Part shown: positions 10,054 to 21,265 of the stretch, in pieces
Layout: every line of letters starts with the position of its first letter
Position numbering within the stretch: the stretch's first letter is position 1
DNA from: Pseudomonas sp. B21-028
Lineage (GTDB): Bacteria > Pseudomonadota > Gammaproteobacteria > Pseudomonadales > Pseudomonadaceae
Reading direction: 5' to 3'
DNA: 64,000 bases
NCBI RefSeq assembly: GCF_024749045.1
Contig: NZ_CP087184.1
Location: 4,278,001-4,342,000 of the forward strand
Notes under the pieces: model-generated
Databases searched by the model: none
The model's input: only the letters and a program-made list of their open reading frames with translations
What the model was told of the DNA's origin: nothing
Position numbers and translations under genes: made by a program

Positions 10054-11375
10054 GGCTTTCTCCGCTGCCGTGGGCTCAGACGATCCAGTTGCGCCAGATG
10101 GTTCAGCTTCTCGCCGATCTTCAGTTCCAGGCCACGGGGCACCGGCTGATAGAACGACTGGGGGTCGAGCGCTTCGGGGAAATAGTCCTCGCCGGCGGCG
10201 TAGGCGTCCGGCTCATCGTGGGCGTAACGGTATTCTTCGCCATAGCCCAACTGCTTCATGAGCTTGGTCGGCGCGTTGCGCAGGTGCAGCGGTACCTCGA
10301 GGGAACCATGTTCGGTGGCGCTGCGCATGGCCGCCTTGAAGCCCATGTACACCGCGTTGCTTTTCGGCGCGCAGGCCAGGTACGTGATGGCCTGGGCCAC
10401 GGCGAGCTCGCCTTCGGGGCTGCCCAGGCGCTCCTGCACGTCCCAGGCCGCCAGGCACAGACTCAGGGCCCGGGGATCGGCATTGCCGATGTCCTCGCTG
10501 GCCATGCGCACCACCCGCCGCGCGAGGTACAACGGATCGCAGCCACCGTCGATCATCCGGGCAAACCAGTACAGGGCAGCATCGGGGTTGGAACCGCGTA
10601 TGGACTTGTGCAGCGCCGAGATCTGGTCGTAGAACGCCTCGCCGCCCTTGTCGAAGCGCCGCCGGGTATCGCCCAACAGGCTTTGCAGCAGCTCGACGCC
10701 GATCTCGCTGTCGTCCTCGGCCAGGTCCGAAGCGTTCTCCAACAGGTTGAGCAAGCGTCGGCCATCGCCATCGGCGGCTGAACACAGGATCTGGAAACCT
10801 TCGTCGCTGAGGCTCAGCTTGCGCTTGCCCAGGCCGCGTTCTTCGGTCAGCGCCCGGTGCACCAGCTTGCGCATCGCCGCTTCGTCGAGACTCTTGAGCA
10901 CATAGACCCGCGCCCGGGACAACAAGGCGTTGTTGAGTTCGAACGAAGGGTTTTCGGTGGTGGCACCGATGAAGATCAGCGTGCCGTCTTCGACATACGG
11001 CAGGAACGCGTCCTGCTGGGACTTGTTGAAGCGGTGCACTTCGTCGACGAACAAAATGGTGCGCTTGCCGTACTGTCCGGCCTGCTGCTTGGCGACTTCC
11101 ACCGCCTGGCGGATCTCCTTGACCCCGGCCAGGACCGCCGAGACCGTTTCGAAATGGGCATCCGAAACCTCCGCCAGCAACCGGGCCAGGGTGGTCTTGC
11201 CCACGCCCGGCGGCCCCCAGAAGATCATCGAATGCAGCGCACCCTGCTCCAGGGCTTCGCGCAGGGGCTTGCCCCTGGCCAGCACATGCTCCTGGCCGAC
11301 GTACTCATCCAGGTTGGCCGCGCGCAGACGGGCGGCCAATGGCTGGGCAATCGGGGCGCTTCGAAACAGGTCCAT
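10050..11375 (-). CDS. rarA: Replication-associated recombination protein A
   Basis: A 441-residue AAA+ ATPase (MgsA/RarA, related to clamp loaders) acting at stalled replication forks. Walker A is GPPGVGKT at residues 54-61; Walker B is [12 protein letters not shown]; the sensor region reads [20 protein letters not shown]-terminal tetramerisation domain follows. An ATG at 11375 and a GTG at 11378 both follow GGAGG at a long distance; the ATG gives the usual MDLFRSAP start. It is downstream of lolA after a REPIN and overlaps crcB. Confidence 0.95.
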
Positions 11376-11424
11376 CACTGCTTATGCAACCTCCACTGGA
11401 CACTCTTGAACAGCACAATCCCTC

Positions 11425-11514
11425 TGTGGGAGCGAGCCTGCTCGCGATGGCAATACCACATTCAACATCAATGCTGACTGATCCGACGCTATCGCGAGCA
11501 GGCTCGCTCCCACA
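11425..11514. repeat. REPIN, family A, between lolA and rarA
   Basis: Inverted pair of the family A core with a spacer of about 40 bases. It lies between lolA and rarA, genes of the same strand, so it falls inside a probable transcript. Confidence 0.9.
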
Positions 11515-11540
11515 GGTCCTGTGTTCCAATCAGCTATTGT

Positions 11541-12164
11541 TTATTCCTGGATTACATCGGCACCCTTGGGGATGTCGAACTTGAACTTGGACGCCGCGAT
11601 CGACTCGTTGGCCTTGACCCCGGTGAACAGGATATTGGTGCGCTGGCCGACGCTGTCGATCAACTGCATGTCATTGACCAGACCGTTACGGAACGACAAG
11701 CGCAGGCTGTCGAACAGGCTGTCCTTGGTCTTGGGCTTGAGGGTGAAGTCGATCACCCCGCCCGCTTCCTTGGCCGTGATGTCGAAGCTCTGGCTGATCT
11801 TGGAAATATCCCCCGACAGCAACAAGGCCGGCGTCTGGGTCAGGCGCTGGTCGAGATTCTTGATGGTGACCTGCTCCAGGTCCGGGTCCCACAGGGAGAC
11901 TTTCTTGCCATCGGACACCATCAACTGCTCGGCCGGTGCATCGGTGTGCCAGTAGAACAGCCCCGGACGCTGGAGCGCCATGTCACCGGTGGTTTCCTGC
12001 AACTGGGTGCCGCTGCCGTCCAGGGTCAGCTGGGAAAAGCGTGCGGTCAGGGTCTTGGATGTTTCCAACAGCTGGGTCAGGCGAGCCACGTCCTTTTCGT
12101 CGGCGTGGGCCGACAAGGTGGTCAGGGCCAGTACGGGCAACAGCAGCATGCGAATCAGGCGCAT
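11541..12164 (-). CDS. lolA: Outer-membrane lipoprotein carrier protein LolA
   Basis: A 207-residue periplasmic chaperone that takes lipoproteins from LolCDE to LolB. A Sec signal peptide ends at LSAHA (residue 21), giving a mature N-terminus DEKDVARL. The incomplete beta-barrel core contains [16 protein letters not shown] and a [14 protein letters not shown] segment like the family's. The ATG at 12164 has AGGA seven bases upstream; an ATG four codons earlier (12176) has none. It follows ftsK by 56 bases, the classic ftsK-lolA-rarA order. Confidence 0.96.
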   Translation of the reverse strand: MRLIRMLLLPVLALTTLSAHADEKDVARLTQLLETSKTLTARFSQLTLDGSGTQLQETTGDMALQRPGLFYWHTDAPAEQLMVSDGKKVSLWDPDLEQVTIKNLDQRLTQTPALLLSGDISKISQSFDITAKEAGGVIDFTLKPKTKDSLFDSLRLSFRNGLVNDMQLIDSVGQRTNILFTGVKANESIAASKFKFDIPKGADVIQE

Positions 12165-12220
12165 GGGAGTCCTCATGAATTCGTGGGGGGCGAGCGGCGC
12201 GTACAGGGCCGCCCGGGTCG

Positions 12221-14626
12221 TTAGTCGCGCATCGGGCCCGGCGCCAGCACTTCGCGCGAACCATTGGTGTTCATAGCCGTCACGACCCCGGCCATTTCCA
12301 TGGCCTCGATCATGCGTGCGGCACGGTTGTAGCCGATCTTGAGCTTGCGCTGGACGGCGGAAATCGACGCCCGGCGGCTTTCCAGGACGAACTGCACCGC
12401 TTCATCGTAGAGCGCATCGGTTTCCGCGTCCTCGTCGCCACCGCCACCGCCGCCCTCGAAACCGCTACCGGCTTCTTCGACGCCGTTGAGGATGTCGTCG
12501 TTGTATTCGGGAGCGCCGCGCAGTTTCCAGGCTTCCACCACGCGGTGCACTTCATCGTCGGAGACGAACGCGCCATGTACCCGGATTGGCAGGCTGGTGC
12601 CCGGCGGCATGTAGAGCATGTCACCGTGACCGAGCAATTGCTCGGCGCCGCCCTGGTCGATGATGGTTCGCGAGTCGATCTTGCTGGACACCTGGAACGC
12701 CATTCGGGTCGGGATGTTGGCCTTGATCAGGCCGGTGATCACGTCCACCGACGGCCGCTGCGTGGCGAGGATCAGGTGGATACCGGCCGCACGGGCCTTC
12801 TGGGCGATACGGGCGATCAGTTCTTCGACCTTCTTGCCGACGATCATCATCATGTCGGCGAATTCGTCCACCACTACCACGATGGTCGGCAGCTTGTGCA
12901 GCAGCGGCGCCTCGTCGTGGATGTTTTCGCGGTGGTACAGCGGGTCGGTCAATGGCGTGCCCGCCTCCTCGGCTTCCTTGACCTTGGCGTTGAAGCCCGA
13001 CAGGTTGCGCACGCCCAGCTTCGCCATCAGCTTGTAGCGGCGCTCCATCTCGGCGACGCTCCAGCGCAGGGCGTTGGCGGCGTCCTTCATGTCGGTGACC
13101 ACCGGGCACAAGAGGTGCGGGATGCCTTCGTAGATCGACAACTCAAGCATTTTCGGGTCGATCATGATCAGCTTGGCGTCTTCCGGGCCGGACTTGAACA
13201 GAATCGACAGAATCATCGCGTTCACACCCACCGACTTACCGGAACCGGTGGTACCGGCCACCAGCAGGTGGGGCATCTTCGCCAGGTCGGTGATGACCGG
13301 CTTGCCGCCAATGTCATGGCCCAGGGCCAGGGTGACCGGCGACTTGTGGTTGTCGTACTCGGGCGTCGACAGCACTTCGGAGAAGCGCACGATCTGCCGG
13401 TCCTCGTTGGGAATCTCGATACCCACGGTGGTCTTGCCGGGAATCACTTCCACCACCCGCACACTGGTCACGGCCAGCGAACGCGCCAGGTCTTTGGCGA
13501 GGTTGGCGATGCGACTGACCTTCACGCCGGCGGCCGGCTGGATTTCGTAACGGGTGATGACCGGGCCCGGGTGAATCGAATCCACCGACACCTCGACCCC
13601 GAATTCCTTGAGCTTGATCTCCAGCAGATGACCGACAGCCGCCAGGGATTCGGGAGAATAATTGAGCTGCTTCTTTTCCGCCGGGTCGAGGATCGAGATC
13701 GGCGGCAAGGTGCCTTCCACCGCGCTGTCGACGAACAGCGGCACCTGTTTTTCCTTCTGCACGCGCTTGCTCTGCTCAGGCGGCTTGGCCGGGGCCATGG
13801 TGATGACCGGCGGCACCTGTTTCTCGCGCTCGGACATGTGCTTGCTCAAGGCCTGCTCACGCTCGATCAGGCGTTCCTTGACCTTGGCCTGCTCGCGCTT
13901 GTCGGGCACCGTCGGGGCCACCACGTCATGGACCCGGTCGTCCACTTCGCGCAGTTGTGCCACCAGTTGCTTGCGCTCGGTGCGCGCCGCCCACCAGCGG
14001 TTCACGGCGCCCTGGATCAGTTCGATCAGGTCGAGGGTGATCTTGCCGGTGACGTCCATGACCTTGAACCACGACAGGTCGGTGAACACCGTCAGGCCAA
14101 ACAGGAACAGGGCGATGAACAGCAGCGTGCTGCCCTGGATGTTCAGGGCGTTCCTGGCCAGATCGCCGAGGCTTTCCCCCAGGGCGCCGCCCGCCCCGGC
14201 CGGCAGGCCAGTGGGGGCATGGAAATGGATATGGGCCAGCGCGGCCCCCGACAGCACCAGGAACACCAGGCCGATCAGCCGCCAGGAAAACAGCCAGCCG
14301 CTCCACTGCCACGGTTCGTGGCGCTGGCGGAAGATCTGGTATGCCTTGATTGCCAGCAACAGCGGGAAAATATAGGCGAAATAACCCAGCACCATGAACA
14401 GGATGTCGGCGCTGTAGGAGCCGGCCGGACCGCCGAAGTTCTGCACGTCGTCGATCTTGCTGTTATGGCTCCAACCCGGATCGTCCTTGCCATAGGTCAG
14501 CAAGGCCATCATCAGGAACAGGCACAAGGCACCGATAGCGATCAATGCACCTTCCTTGAGCCGGTAGTGCAATTGCTGGCGCCAGAGCGGAACGACTGTT
14601 TTAGGTGCTGCGGTGGATTTCTTCAA
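12221..14626 (-). CDS. ftsK: DNA translocase FtsK
   Basis: An 801-residue divisome-anchored motor that moves chromosome ends through the septum and activates XerCD at dif. Four or more N-terminal membrane helices lie within residues 25-200. A short charged linker follows, then the RecA-like motor with Walker [17 protein letters not shown] and Walker [13 protein letters not shown]. The C-terminal gamma winged helix, which reads KOPS, contains [21 protein letters not shown]. The linker is much shorter than in the 1329-residue E. coli protein. The start is a TTG at 14626 with a rather distant AGGA; no in-frame ATG lies nearby upstream. A TATAGT at 14671-14676 (minus strand) is a plausible -10. 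Confidence 0.96.
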   Translation of the reverse strand: MKKSTAAPKTVVPLWRQQLHYRLKEGALIAIGALCLFLMMALLTYGKDDPGWSHNSKIDDVQNFGGPAGSYSADILFMVLGYFAYIFPLLLAIKAYQIFRQRHEPWQWSGWLFSWRLIGLVFLVLSGAALAHIHFHAPTGLPAGAGGALGESLGDLARNALNIQGSTLLFIALFLFGLTVFTDLSWFKVMDVTGKITLDLIELIQGAVNRWWAARTERKQLVAQLREVDDRVHDVVAPTVPDKREQAKVKERLIEREQALSKHMSEREKQVPPVITMAPAKPPEQSKRVQKEKQVPLFVDSAVEGTLPPISILDPAEKKQLNYSPESLAAVGHLLEIKLKEFGVEVSVDSIHPGPVITRYEIQPAAGVKVSRIANLAKDLARSLAVTSVRVVEVIPGKTTVGIEIPNEDRQIVRFSEVLSTPEYDNHKSPVTLALGHDIGGKPVITDLAKMPHLLVAGTTGSGKSVGVNAMILSILFKSGPEDAKLIMIDPKMLELSIYEGIPHLLCPVVTDMKDAANALRWSVAEMERRYKLMAKLGVRNLSGFNAKVKEAEEAGTPLTDPLYHRENIHDEAPLLHKLPTIVVVVDEFADMMMIVGKKVEELIARIAQKARAAGIHLILATQRPSVDVITGLIKANIPTRMAFQVSSKIDSRTIIDQGGAEQLLGHGDMLYMPPGTSLPIRVHGAFVSDDEVHRVVEAWKLRGAPEYNDDILNGVEEAGSGFEGGGGGGDEDAETDALYDEAVQFVLESRRASISAVQRKLKIGYNRAARMIEAMEMAGVVTAMNTNGSREVLAPGPMRD

Positions 14627-15904
<1,278 letters not shown>

Positions 15905-15930
15905 CGGTTAATCTTCGAACCAGTGCTCCT

Positions 15931-15960
15931 TTGTGGCGAGGGGATTTATCCCCGCCACAA
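15931..15960. repeat. Short palindrome, family B half element
   Basis: TTGTGGCGAGGGGATTTATC followed by CCCGCCACAA: the outer arms of family B joined directly, without the inner GCTGGGCTGCG arms. It looks like a minimal or deleted copy. Located between trxB and aat. Confidence 0.8.
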
Positions 15961-16012
15961 TTCATCCGCGCACAACCTCTGGTCCCCTCCCCTTCTGCAA
16001 GTTCGGACAACA

Positions 16013-16693
16013 ATGCTGACGTGGTTACAACGCAATACCTTTGATTTTCCTCCCCTGGAAAAAGCCATGCGCGATCCCAACGGCTTGCTGGCCGCCGGCG
16101 GCGATCTGTCTGCGGACCGGCTGATCCAGGCGTATCGCCATGGCTGCTTCCCCTGGTTTTCCGAAGGGCAACCGATCCTGTGGTGGTCTCCCGACCCTCG
16201 CACGGTGTTGTTTCCCGACGAACTGCACGTCTCGCGCAGCCTGGGCAAGCTTCTGCGCAAGCAGCGCTATGAAGTGACGTTCGACAAGGACTTCGCGGCA
16301 GTCATCCAGGCCTGCGCCGCGCCGCGAGAGTATGCGGACGGCACCTGGATCACTGGCGCCATGCAAACCGCCTACCTGGAGCTGCATCGGCGCGGCTTTG
16401 CCCATTCGGTGGAGGTCTGGGACCAGGGCCTGCTGGTGGGTGGCCTGTACGGCCTGGCCATGGGCCAATTGTTTTTCGGCGAATCCATGTTCAGCCGGGC
16501 CGACAACGCGTCGAAATTCGGCTTCGCCACCCTGGTCCAACACCTCAAGGCGGCCGGTTTTGTGCTGATAGACTGTCAGATGCCCACCGAGCACTTGCAC
16601 AGCCTGGGCGCGCGATCGATCGCCCGCACGGCATTTGCCGGTTACCTCAAGGCGCACCTGGACCAGCCCAACCACGCAACCTGGGTTTGCTGA
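16013..16693 (+). CDS. aat: Leucyl/phenylalanyl-tRNA--protein transferase
   Basis: A 226-residue cytoplasmic enzyme that adds Leu or Phe to proteins with N-terminal Arg or Lys, making primary N-degrons. Family sequence is clear: [37 protein letters not shown] and FGESMFSR. The ATG at 16013 gives the usual MLTWLQRN start. Its context is striking: bpt is next, and clpS and clpA, which read and degrade these N-degrons, lie about 1.3 kb further on. Confidence 0.96.
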   Translation: MLTWLQRNTFDFPPLEKAMRDPNGLLAAGGDLSADRLIQAYRHGCFPWFSEGQPILWWSPDPRTVLFPDELHVSRSLGKLLRKQRYEVTFDKDFAAVIQACAAPREYADGTWITGAMQTAYLELHRRGFAHSVEVWDQGLLVGGLYGLAMGQLFFGESMFSRADNASKFGFATLVQHLKAAGFVLIDCQMPTEHLHSLGARSIARTAFAGYLKAHLDQPNHATWVC

Positions 16694-16749
16694 GCGACAT
16701 TTGCCCCAGTGGCTTACACTTAATCCAAAGCTTATTCCGAGGGTTGATC

Positions 16750-17457
16750 ATGACCGAGTTGGCGCGCTTGAAGTTTTATGCCACTCAACCTCATTCTTGC
16801 AGTTATCTGCCCGAAGAGCAGGCCACGACGCTGTTCCTCGACCCTAGCCAGCCCATGGATGTGCATGTCTACGCAGACCTGTCGGAAATGGGCTTTCGGC
16901 GCAGTGGCGATCATCTCTACCGGCCGCATTGCCAGCATTGCAATGCGTGTGTGCCGGCGCGCATTCCCGTGGCGCAATTCACGCCCGATCGCCAGCAGAA
17001 ACGCATTTTCAAGCGCAACGCCGATCTCCAGGTCCGGCCGGCCAAGCCACAGTTCAGCGAAGAGTATTTCGACCTGTACCAGCGCTACATCGAGCAGCGC
17101 CATGCCGACGGTGACATGTACCCGCCCAGCCGCGATCAGTTTTCGACCTTCCTGGTGCGCGACCTGCCCTTTTCCCGCTTCTATGAATTCCGCCTCGAAG
17201 GGCGATTGGTGGCGATTGCCGTCACGGACCTGCTGCCCAATGGGCTTTCGGCGGTGTACACCTTCTACGAGCCGGAGGAAGAACGACGTAGCCTGGGACG
17301 TTTTGCCATCCTCTGGCAAATCAACGAAGCACGCCGCCTGGGCCTGGAAGCGGTGTACCTGGGCTACTGGATCAAGAACTGCAAGAAAATGAACTACAAG
17401 ACCCAATATCGACCGATTGAACTGCTGATTAACCAGCGTTGGGTTGTCCTCAGCTAG
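16750..17457 (+). CDS. bpt: Aspartate/glutamate leucyltransferase (arginyltransferase family)
   Basis: A 235-residue ATE-family aminoacyl-tRNA protein transferase. Bacterial members of this type (Bpt) transfer Leu to N-terminal Asp or Glu, feeding the ClpS/ClpAP pathway. The N-terminal domain has the cysteine-rich stretch [13 protein letters not shown]. The GNAT-like C-terminal domain includes [20 protein letters not shown] and [15 protein letters not shown]. The ATG at 16750 lies 57 bases after aat, probably in the same transcript. Older annotation often calls this gene ate. Confidence 0.95.
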
Positions 17458-17557
17458 AACCCCTTGGCTTGCCCCCCCTTTTTCGGGCACAATGCACGCC
17501 GCTTTTGCCTGGCGCAGTTGCACCGGGCCATTCACTGGATACCGAGGGCTTTACTGC

Positions 17558-17776
17558 ATGTCGAAAGAAGACAGCTTCGAAATGGAAGGCACTGTCGTCG
17601 ACACCCTGCCCAACACCATGTTTCGCGTGGAGTTGGAAAATGGGCACGTCGTTACCGCGCACATCTCCGGCAAGATGCGCAAGAACTACATTCGTATTCT
17701 TACCGGCGACAAAGTGCGCGTCGAGCTGACGCCCTATGACTTGAGCAAAGGGCGCATCACTTACCGCGCTCGCTAA
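17558..17776 (+). CDS. infA: Translation initiation factor IF-1
   Basis: A 72-residue OB-fold (S1-like) protein that occupies the ribosomal A site during initiation. It opens [20 protein letters not shown] and ends GRITYRAR, nearly the standard bacterial sequence. Coding starts at the ATG at 17558, after a 100-base leader following bpt. It ends with a strong intrinsic terminator. Confidence 0.98.
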
Positions 17777-17786
17777 CAGGTCAATA

Positions 17787-17816
17787 CAAAACGCCCGGCT
17801 TATACCGGGCGTTTTT
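17787..17816 (+). terminator. Intrinsic terminator after infA
   Basis: Stem ACGCCCGG / CCGGGCGT with loop CTTATA, flanked by an A-run and followed by TTTTTG, starting 11 bases after the infA stop. Confidence 0.92.
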
Positions 17817-17850
17817 GTTTGCCCGGGATTTGATAACCACGCAGATCCAA

Positions 17851-17940
17851 TGTGGGAGCGAGCCTGCTCGCGATGGCGGTGGATCAGCTTGCATTAATGT
17901 TGAATGTATCGACGCTATCGCGAGCAGGCTCGCTCCCACA
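17851..17940. repeat. REPIN, family A, between infA and clpA
   Basis: Perfect inverted pair of family A cores with a spacer of about 45 bases, lying between the two convergent terminators of infA and clpA. Confidence 0.92.
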
Positions 17941-17975
17941 GGGGACTGCGGCGAACTCGATATCTTCAAGACAGC

Positions 17976-18002
17976 AAAAAGGCGCCTCCCGGCGCCTTTT
18001 TG
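17976..18002 (-). terminator. Intrinsic terminator after clpA
   Basis: Stem AAAAAGGCGCC / GGCGCCTTTTT around TCCC. Its position 19 bases past the clpA stop suggests it terminates clpA on the minus strand; the A and T runs make it potentially bidirectional. Confidence 0.9.
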
Positions 18003-18020
18003 CTTTACTACAGGTCTCGA

Positions 18021-20291
18021 TCAGGCCATTTCGGCCGTGGTTTCGAAGTCGAAGGTCAGCTCGCCGTCCTTGATGTCGATGTGGACCACACCGCCATGCT
18101 CGGCCAGTTCGCCAAAGAGGATCTCCTCGGCCAGCGGACGCTTGATCTTGTCCTGGATCAAGCGAGCCATCGGCCGCGCGCCCATCGTCACATCGTAACC
18201 ACCCTCTGCCAGCCAGCTGCGGGCCGCATCGGTGACTTCCAGCAGCACACGCTTGTCTTCGAGCTGCGCCTGGAGTTCGGTGAGGAACTTGTCCACCACA
18301 CTTTTGATGACCTCATGGCTGAGGCGACCAAACTGGATAATGGTGTCCAGGCGGTTGCGGAATTCAGGCGTGAAGCTCTTCTTGATCACTTCCATCGCAT
18401 CGGACGAATGGTCCTGATGGGTGAAACCGATCGAAGCGCGCGCCGCGGTTTCGGCACCGGCGTTCGTGGTCATGATCACGATCACATTGCGGAAGTCCGC
18501 CTTGCGCCCGTTGTTATCGGTGAGCGTACCGTGGTCCATGACCTGCAAGAGCAAGTTGAAGACTTCCGGATGCGCCTTCTCGATTTCATCGAGCAACAGC
18601 ACGCAGTGGGGTTGCTTGGTGATGGCTTCGGTCAGCAGGCCGCCCTGGTCGAACCCGACATACCCCGGAGGCGCACCGATCAGACGCGATACGGTGTGGC
18701 GCTCCATGTACTCGGACATGTCGAAGCGCACCAGTTCGATCCCCATCGCCTTGGCCAGTTGCCGCGCAGCCTCGGTCTTGCCGACACCGGTAGGACCGGC
18801 GAACAGGAAGGACCCGACTGGCTTGTCCGGCGACTTGAGGCCGGCGCGGGACAGCTTGATGGCGGTCGACAGCGAGTCGATGGCCGCGTCCTGGCCGAAC
18901 ACCGTCAGCTTCAGGTCACGCTCAAGGTTACGCAGCAGCTCCTTGTCGGAACTGGTGACGTGCTTGGGCGGGATACGTGCGATCTTCGCCACGATGTCCT
19001 CAACCTGAGGCACTTCGATGCGCTTGACGCGCTTCTCTACCGGTTGCAGGCGCTGATAGGCACCCGCCTCGTCGATCACGTCGATGGCCTTATCGGGCAT
19101 GTGCCGGTCATTGATGTAGCGCGAGGCCAACTCGGCAGCGGCCCGCAGGGCTTCATCGCTGTATTCGATACTGTGGTGCAGCTCGAACCGACCCTTCAGG
19201 CCGCGCAGGATGCCAATGGTGTCTTCCACCGAAGGCTCCGAGACGTCGACTTTCTGGAAGCGCCGGGCCAGGGCACGGTCCTTCTCGAAGATCCCGCGGA
19301 ACTCCTGGAAGGTGGTCGACCCGATGCAACGGATATCGCCCGACGACAGCAGCGGCTTGAGCAGGTTCGAGGCGTCCATGACCCCGCCGGACGCGGCGCC
19401 CGCTCCGATGATGGTGTGGATTTCATCGATGAACAGGATCGCCTGCGGACGTTTTTTCAACTCGCCCAGCAATGCCTTGAAGCGCTTCTCGAAATCGCCG
19501 CGGTACTTGGTGCCGGCCAGCAGGGCACCCAGGTCGAGGGAGTACACCACGCTGTTAGCCAGCAGGTCCGGTACCTGGTTGTCGACAATGCGCTTGGCCA
19601 GGCCTTCGGCAATCGCGGTTTTACCCACGCCCGCCTCACCCACCAGCAACGGGTTGTTCTTGCGACGCCGGGCCAGGATCTGCGCGACGCGCTCGACCTC
19701 GATTTCGCGCCCGACCAACGGATCGATACGCCCCTGGCGCGCCAGTTCGTTCAGGTTGCTGGCATAGGCATCCAGCGGATTGCCCGAAGAAGAGGACTCA
19801 CCACCCTCCTCGTCCTGCATATCCTGCTCGCCTTCGGAATGATCGCCATGCCCCGGCACTTTGGAAATGCCATGGGCGATGTAGTTGACGACATCTATAC
19901 GCGCAACGCTCTGCTGCTTGAGCAGGAAGACCGCCTGGCTTTCCTGTTCGCTGAAGATGGCGACCAGCACGTTGGCGCCGGTGACTTCACGCTTGCCCGA
20001 GCTCTGCACATGAAAGACAGCACGTTGCAGGACGCGCTGGAAGCCCAGGGTTGGCTGGGTTTCGCGATCCTCGTCATGAACGGGGATCAACGGCGTGGTG
20101 GAGTCAATGAACTCCTGCAGGTCATGCTTGAGTTTATCGAGGTTCGCGCCACAGGCACGCAAAACGGTGGCGGCAGCCTCGTTATCCAGTAGGGCCAGCA
20201 GCAGGTGTTCGACGGTCATGAACTCATGACGCTTCGAACGGGCCTCCTTGAAGGCTAGATTGAGGGTGACTTCGAGCTCGCGGTTTAACAT
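18021..20291 (-). CDS. clpA: ATP-dependent Clp protease ATP-binding subunit ClpA
   Basis: A 756-residue AAA+ unfoldase that feeds substrates, including N-degron proteins delivered by ClpS, into ClpP. The N-domain (1-145) carries the ClpS-binding repeats (MTVEHLLLALLDNEAA). The first AAA module has Walker A GEAGVGKTAIAEGLA and Walker B AILFIDEIHTI. The second has GPTGVGKTEAARQLA and LLLDEIEKAHPEVF. Length matches E. coli ClpA (758). clpS lies 29 bases upstream on the same strand. Confidence 0.98.
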   Translation of the reverse strand: MLNRELEVTLNLAFKEARSKRHEFMTVEHLLLALLDNEAAATVLRACGANLDKLKHDLQEFIDSTTPLIPVHDEDRETQPTLGFQRVLQRAVFHVQSSGKREVTGANVLVAIFSEQESQAVFLLKQQSVARIDVVNYIAHGISKVPGHGDHSEGEQDMQDEEGGESSSSGNPLDAYASNLNELARQGRIDPLVGREIEVERVAQILARRRKNNPLLVGEAGVGKTAIAEGLAKRIVDNQVPDLLANSVVYSLDLGALLAGTKYRGDFEKRFKALLGELKKRPQAILFIDEIHTIIGAGAASGGVMDASNLLKPLLSSGDIRCIGSTTFQEFRGIFEKDRALARRFQKVDVSEPSVEDTIGILRGLKGRFELHHSIEYSDEALRAAAELASRYINDRHMPDKAIDVIDEAGAYQRLQPVEKRVKRIEVPQVEDIVAKIARIPPKHVTSSDKELLRNLERDLKLTVFGQDAAIDSLSTAIKLSRAGLKSPDKPVGSFLFAGPTGVGKTEAARQLAKAMGIELVRFDMSEYMERHTVSRLIGAPPGYVGFDQGGLLTEAITKQPHCVLLLDEIEKAHPEVFNLLLQVMDHGTLTDNNGRKADFRNVIVIMTTNAGAETAARASIGFTHQDHSSDAMEVIKKSFTPEFRNRLDTIIQFGRLSHEVIKSVVDKFLTELQAQLEDKRVLLEVTDAARSWLAEGGYDVTMGARPMARLIQDKIKRPLAEEILFGELAEHGGVVHIDIKDGELTFDFETTAEMA

Positions 20292-20320
20292 GGCTTCACC
20301 TCATACCCAAGTGGTCGGCG

Positions 20321-20683
20321 TTAACCGTCCTTCTCGATTTCACAGAGTAGCGGATGCTGGCTTTCCCGGGCGTACTGGTTGACCTGCATGGCCTTTGTCT
20401 CGGCGATGTCGCGGGTAAACACTCCACATACTGCCCGTCCCTCTGTATGAACGGCCAGCATGACCTTGGTCGCCAGCTCGCGATTCAGGTTAAAAAACAC
20501 CTCGAGCACTTCGACGACGAAATCCATCGGTGTGTAGTCATCGTTGAACAAAACCACCTTGTACATCGGTGGCGCCTGCAACGTAGGCTTTGCTTCCTGA
20601 ACAGCAATGCCCGCGGAATCGTCGTCATGTAGATCCGGGCGATCCTGATTGAATGTTAGTCGAATCTGGCTGATTGCATGCAT
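20321..20683 (-). CDS. clpS: ClpA adaptor protein ClpS
   Basis: A 120-residue adaptor that binds N-terminal Leu, Phe, Tyr or Trp residues and hands them to ClpAP. The core starts at about residue 40 with [20 protein letters not shown], which includes the N-degron pocket NDD and the hydrophobic residues around it. CEIEKDG closes the protein. The N-terminal 35 residues are the flexible extension. The ATG at 20683 gives the usual MHAISQIRL start; no good Shine-Dalgarno is visible, and longer in-frame starts extend into the clpS-cspD promoter region. Confidence 0.95.
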   Translation of the reverse strand: MHAISQIRLTFNQDRPDLHDDDSAGIAVQEAKPTLQAPPMYKVVLFNDDYTPMDFVVEVLEVFFNLNRELATKVMLAVHTEGRAVCGVFTRDIAETKAMQVNQYARESQHPLLCEIEKDG

Positions 20684-20909
20684 GGAAAGAAAGGTTCGTT
20701 TAGTTGGCAAATACAGTGATGGGGGCACTGGCAGGCGATTTCAACCGCCGCTGCCAGGTCACCTTGACTATCGGCAAAACGGTGTTACAACCAATAGAGC
20801 CCATCGCGGGTTAAAAAGGTCCGCGGAATCGATCCTTGAAACAAGATTAGATTGCGGATGAACTGGATGATACTCCAGTGATGGAGTGCGTTGCAGAGGG
20901 AAATGGTCT

Positions 20910-21188
20910 ATGTCGGTCGTCAAGATGAGTGGCAAGGTGAAATGGTTCAATAACGCCAAGGGCTACGGCTTTATTCTGGCGTCTGGCAGGGATGAAGACC
21001 TTTTTGCGCATTTCTCGGCCATCAGGATGGAAGGCTACAAAACCCTGAAGGCCGGGCAACCTGTCACATTCGAAGTGATCCAGGGCCCCAAGGGCCTGCA
21101 TGCGGTGAATATTTCGCCGGTCGAGGTCGAAAGCACCTCCATCCCCGAAAAAGTCAAAGTCAAAACCAGAGTCACTGAAACCCATTGA
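20910..21188 (+). CDS. cspD: Cold-shock-domain protein CspD
   Basis: A 92-residue cold-shock-domain protein. RNP1 (KGYGFI) and RNP2 (DLFAHFSAI) bind single-stranded nucleic acid. The roughly 22-residue C-terminal tail beyond the 70-residue CSD distinguishes it from CspA-type proteins. CspD in E. coli is a stationary-phase inhibitor of replication. GAGGG precedes the ATG at 20910 by nine bases. It is divergent from clpS, as in E. coli, and shares a terminator hairpin with the convergent icd gene. Confidence 0.93.
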   Translation: MSVVKMSGKVKWFNNAKGYGFILASGRDEDLFAHFSAIRMEGYKTLKAGQPVTFEVIQGPKGLHAVNISPVEVESTSIPEKVKVKTRVTETH

Positions 21189-21207
21189 CCTGCCGTAATC
21201 ATCGGTC

Positions 21208-21249
21208 AAAAAGACGCCCGGCTCGATTACTCGAGCCGGGCGTCTTTTA
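21208..21249. terminator. Bidirectional terminator between cspD and icd
   Basis: AAAAAGACGCCCGGCTCGA / TCGAGCCGGGCGTCTTTT around TTAC: a 17-bp perfect stem with A-run and T-run on either side. It serves both convergent genes. Confidence 0.95.
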
Positions 21250-21265
21250 TTGCTCGTCGATCCGC

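Noticed and set aside
10054..10120. Fluoride riboswitch in front of crcB
   Set aside because: The crcB start lies inside the end of rarA, so there is no leader to hold one.
16732..17535. Antisense gene over bpt
   Set aside because: No family sequence; its frame follows third-position GC bias of the real gene.
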